A stretch of DNA of 21,914 bases from NCBI RefSeq assembly GCF_035492835.1, contig NZ_DATJIY010000049.1:1-21914 (forward strand), read 5' to 3'. Position 1 is the stretch's first letter, and the number at the start of each line of letters is the position of its first letter. Shown piece after piece: positions 21,576-21,914 of this stretch. This stretch comes from Dinghuibacter sp035492835. GTDB taxonomy: Bacteria; Bacteroidota; Bacteroidia; Chitinophagales; Chitinophagaceae. Below the pieces are notes generated by a model. That model worked only from the letters and a program-made list of their open reading frames with translations. It had not been told where the DNA came from and did no database searches. A program made the translations under genes and the position numbers.

Positions 21576-21830
21576 TTAAAAGCCCTCTTGAAAAAATTCA
21601 TTTATTGTCATTCCAAAGGATGCGACAACCTTTACTAGACTGCTAAATCTCAGATCCTTGCCCTGCTCATACCTACCATATTGCGCCCTGGGTAACCCAT
21701 GCTCATATGCAAAGGTCTCATAACTAGCATATCCCGCTTTGATTCGCAATGCTTTGATGCGAGCACCTAATTTAACTAATTGCTCTTCCGGTTCAATAGG
21801 TGTTTTCACCCTTTTTTGGCTCTTATCCAT
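21576..21830 (-). CDS. Small XRE-family helix-turn-helix regulator
   Basis: This 84-residue protein is essentially one lambda-repressor-like HTH domain (LVKLGARIKALRIKAGYASYETFAYEHGLPRAQYGRYEQGKDLRFSSLVKVVASFGMTINEFF, residues 18-81), with a short basic N-terminal tail. It lies 49 bases upstream of the HEPN gene in the same direction and is probably its autoregulated repressor. The 84 bases before its start contain CCACT...AGTGG as a loose inverted repeat that could be the operator. It may be either a cognate antitoxin or simply a transcriptional regulator. Confidence 0.88.
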   Translation of the reverse strand: MDKSQKRVKTPIEPEEQLVKLGARIKALRIKAGYASYETFAYEHGLPRAQYGRYEQGKDLRFSSLVKVVASFGMTINEFFQEGF

Positions 21831-21914
21831 CTCATAAATAACGGAAAATCACACTGAATTGGTTACCACTAAAGAGATACTACTAATAAGTGGCTTTAAA
21901 ATGATTTTTCATTA

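Overview
The window looks like chromosomal DNA from a GC-rich member of the Bacteroidota, most plausibly the Chitinophagaceae or a neighbouring family. This rests on -33/-7 promoters of the Bacteroidota type (TTG or TTTG, about 20 bases, then TAnnTTTG) at three places, signal peptides that mostly end in AQ, weak or absent Shine-Dalgarno sites, and protein families such as ArsR+SRPBCC pairs and sigma factor+caspase operons. The genus call is inference; there is no rRNA or other marker in the window.

Layout. Positions 1-4679 hold ordinary accessory metabolism: the C-terminal end of a SLAC1/TehA-type channel, an exported Fes-like esterase, an ArsR regulator with an SRPBCC partner, an exported type-B carboxylesterase and a RibD/DHFR-like reductase. 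A lone lipoprotein follows (4859-5596). Positions 5652-13721 form one co-directional run of eight genes behind a good promoter: a divergent sigma factor, a membrane anti-sigma-like TPR protein, an exported caspase-fold protease with an EF-hand-like loop and TPRs, a small exported protein, a CsgG-like protein, a small lipoprotein, a second LPF-type exported protein and a large exported protein ending in a transglutaminase-like Cys/His domain. Positions 13693-17243 hold an HSL-type esterase divergent from a LysR regulator, and an AraC regulator divergent from a second RibD/DHFR-like reductase.

From about 17.25 kb to the end the DNA becomes clearly richer in A+T and changes character to an accessory island. 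It carries a GNAT+HTH gene pair that looks like a toxin-antitoxin module, a small orphan gene, a small kinase-fold (polyvalent-kinase-like) gene with no canonical start codon, a family of short dispersed hairpin repeats at gene ends, an elaborate inverted-repeat/terminator cluster (19890-20034), and an XRE regulator plus a HEPN-motif (RNxxxH) protein that look like a defence or toxin-antitoxin operon.

How the genes may work together. The most system-like stretch is 5652-13721. A membrane-anchored anti-sigma-like protein could couple an envelope signal to the sigma factor, while five or six products with export signals, among them the caspase and the transglutaminase-like protein, would act in the periplasm or outer membrane. 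The island at the right end is best read as a set of stress or defence modules joined by terminator-bearing repeats. No tRNA, rRNA, transposase or CRISPR array was seen.
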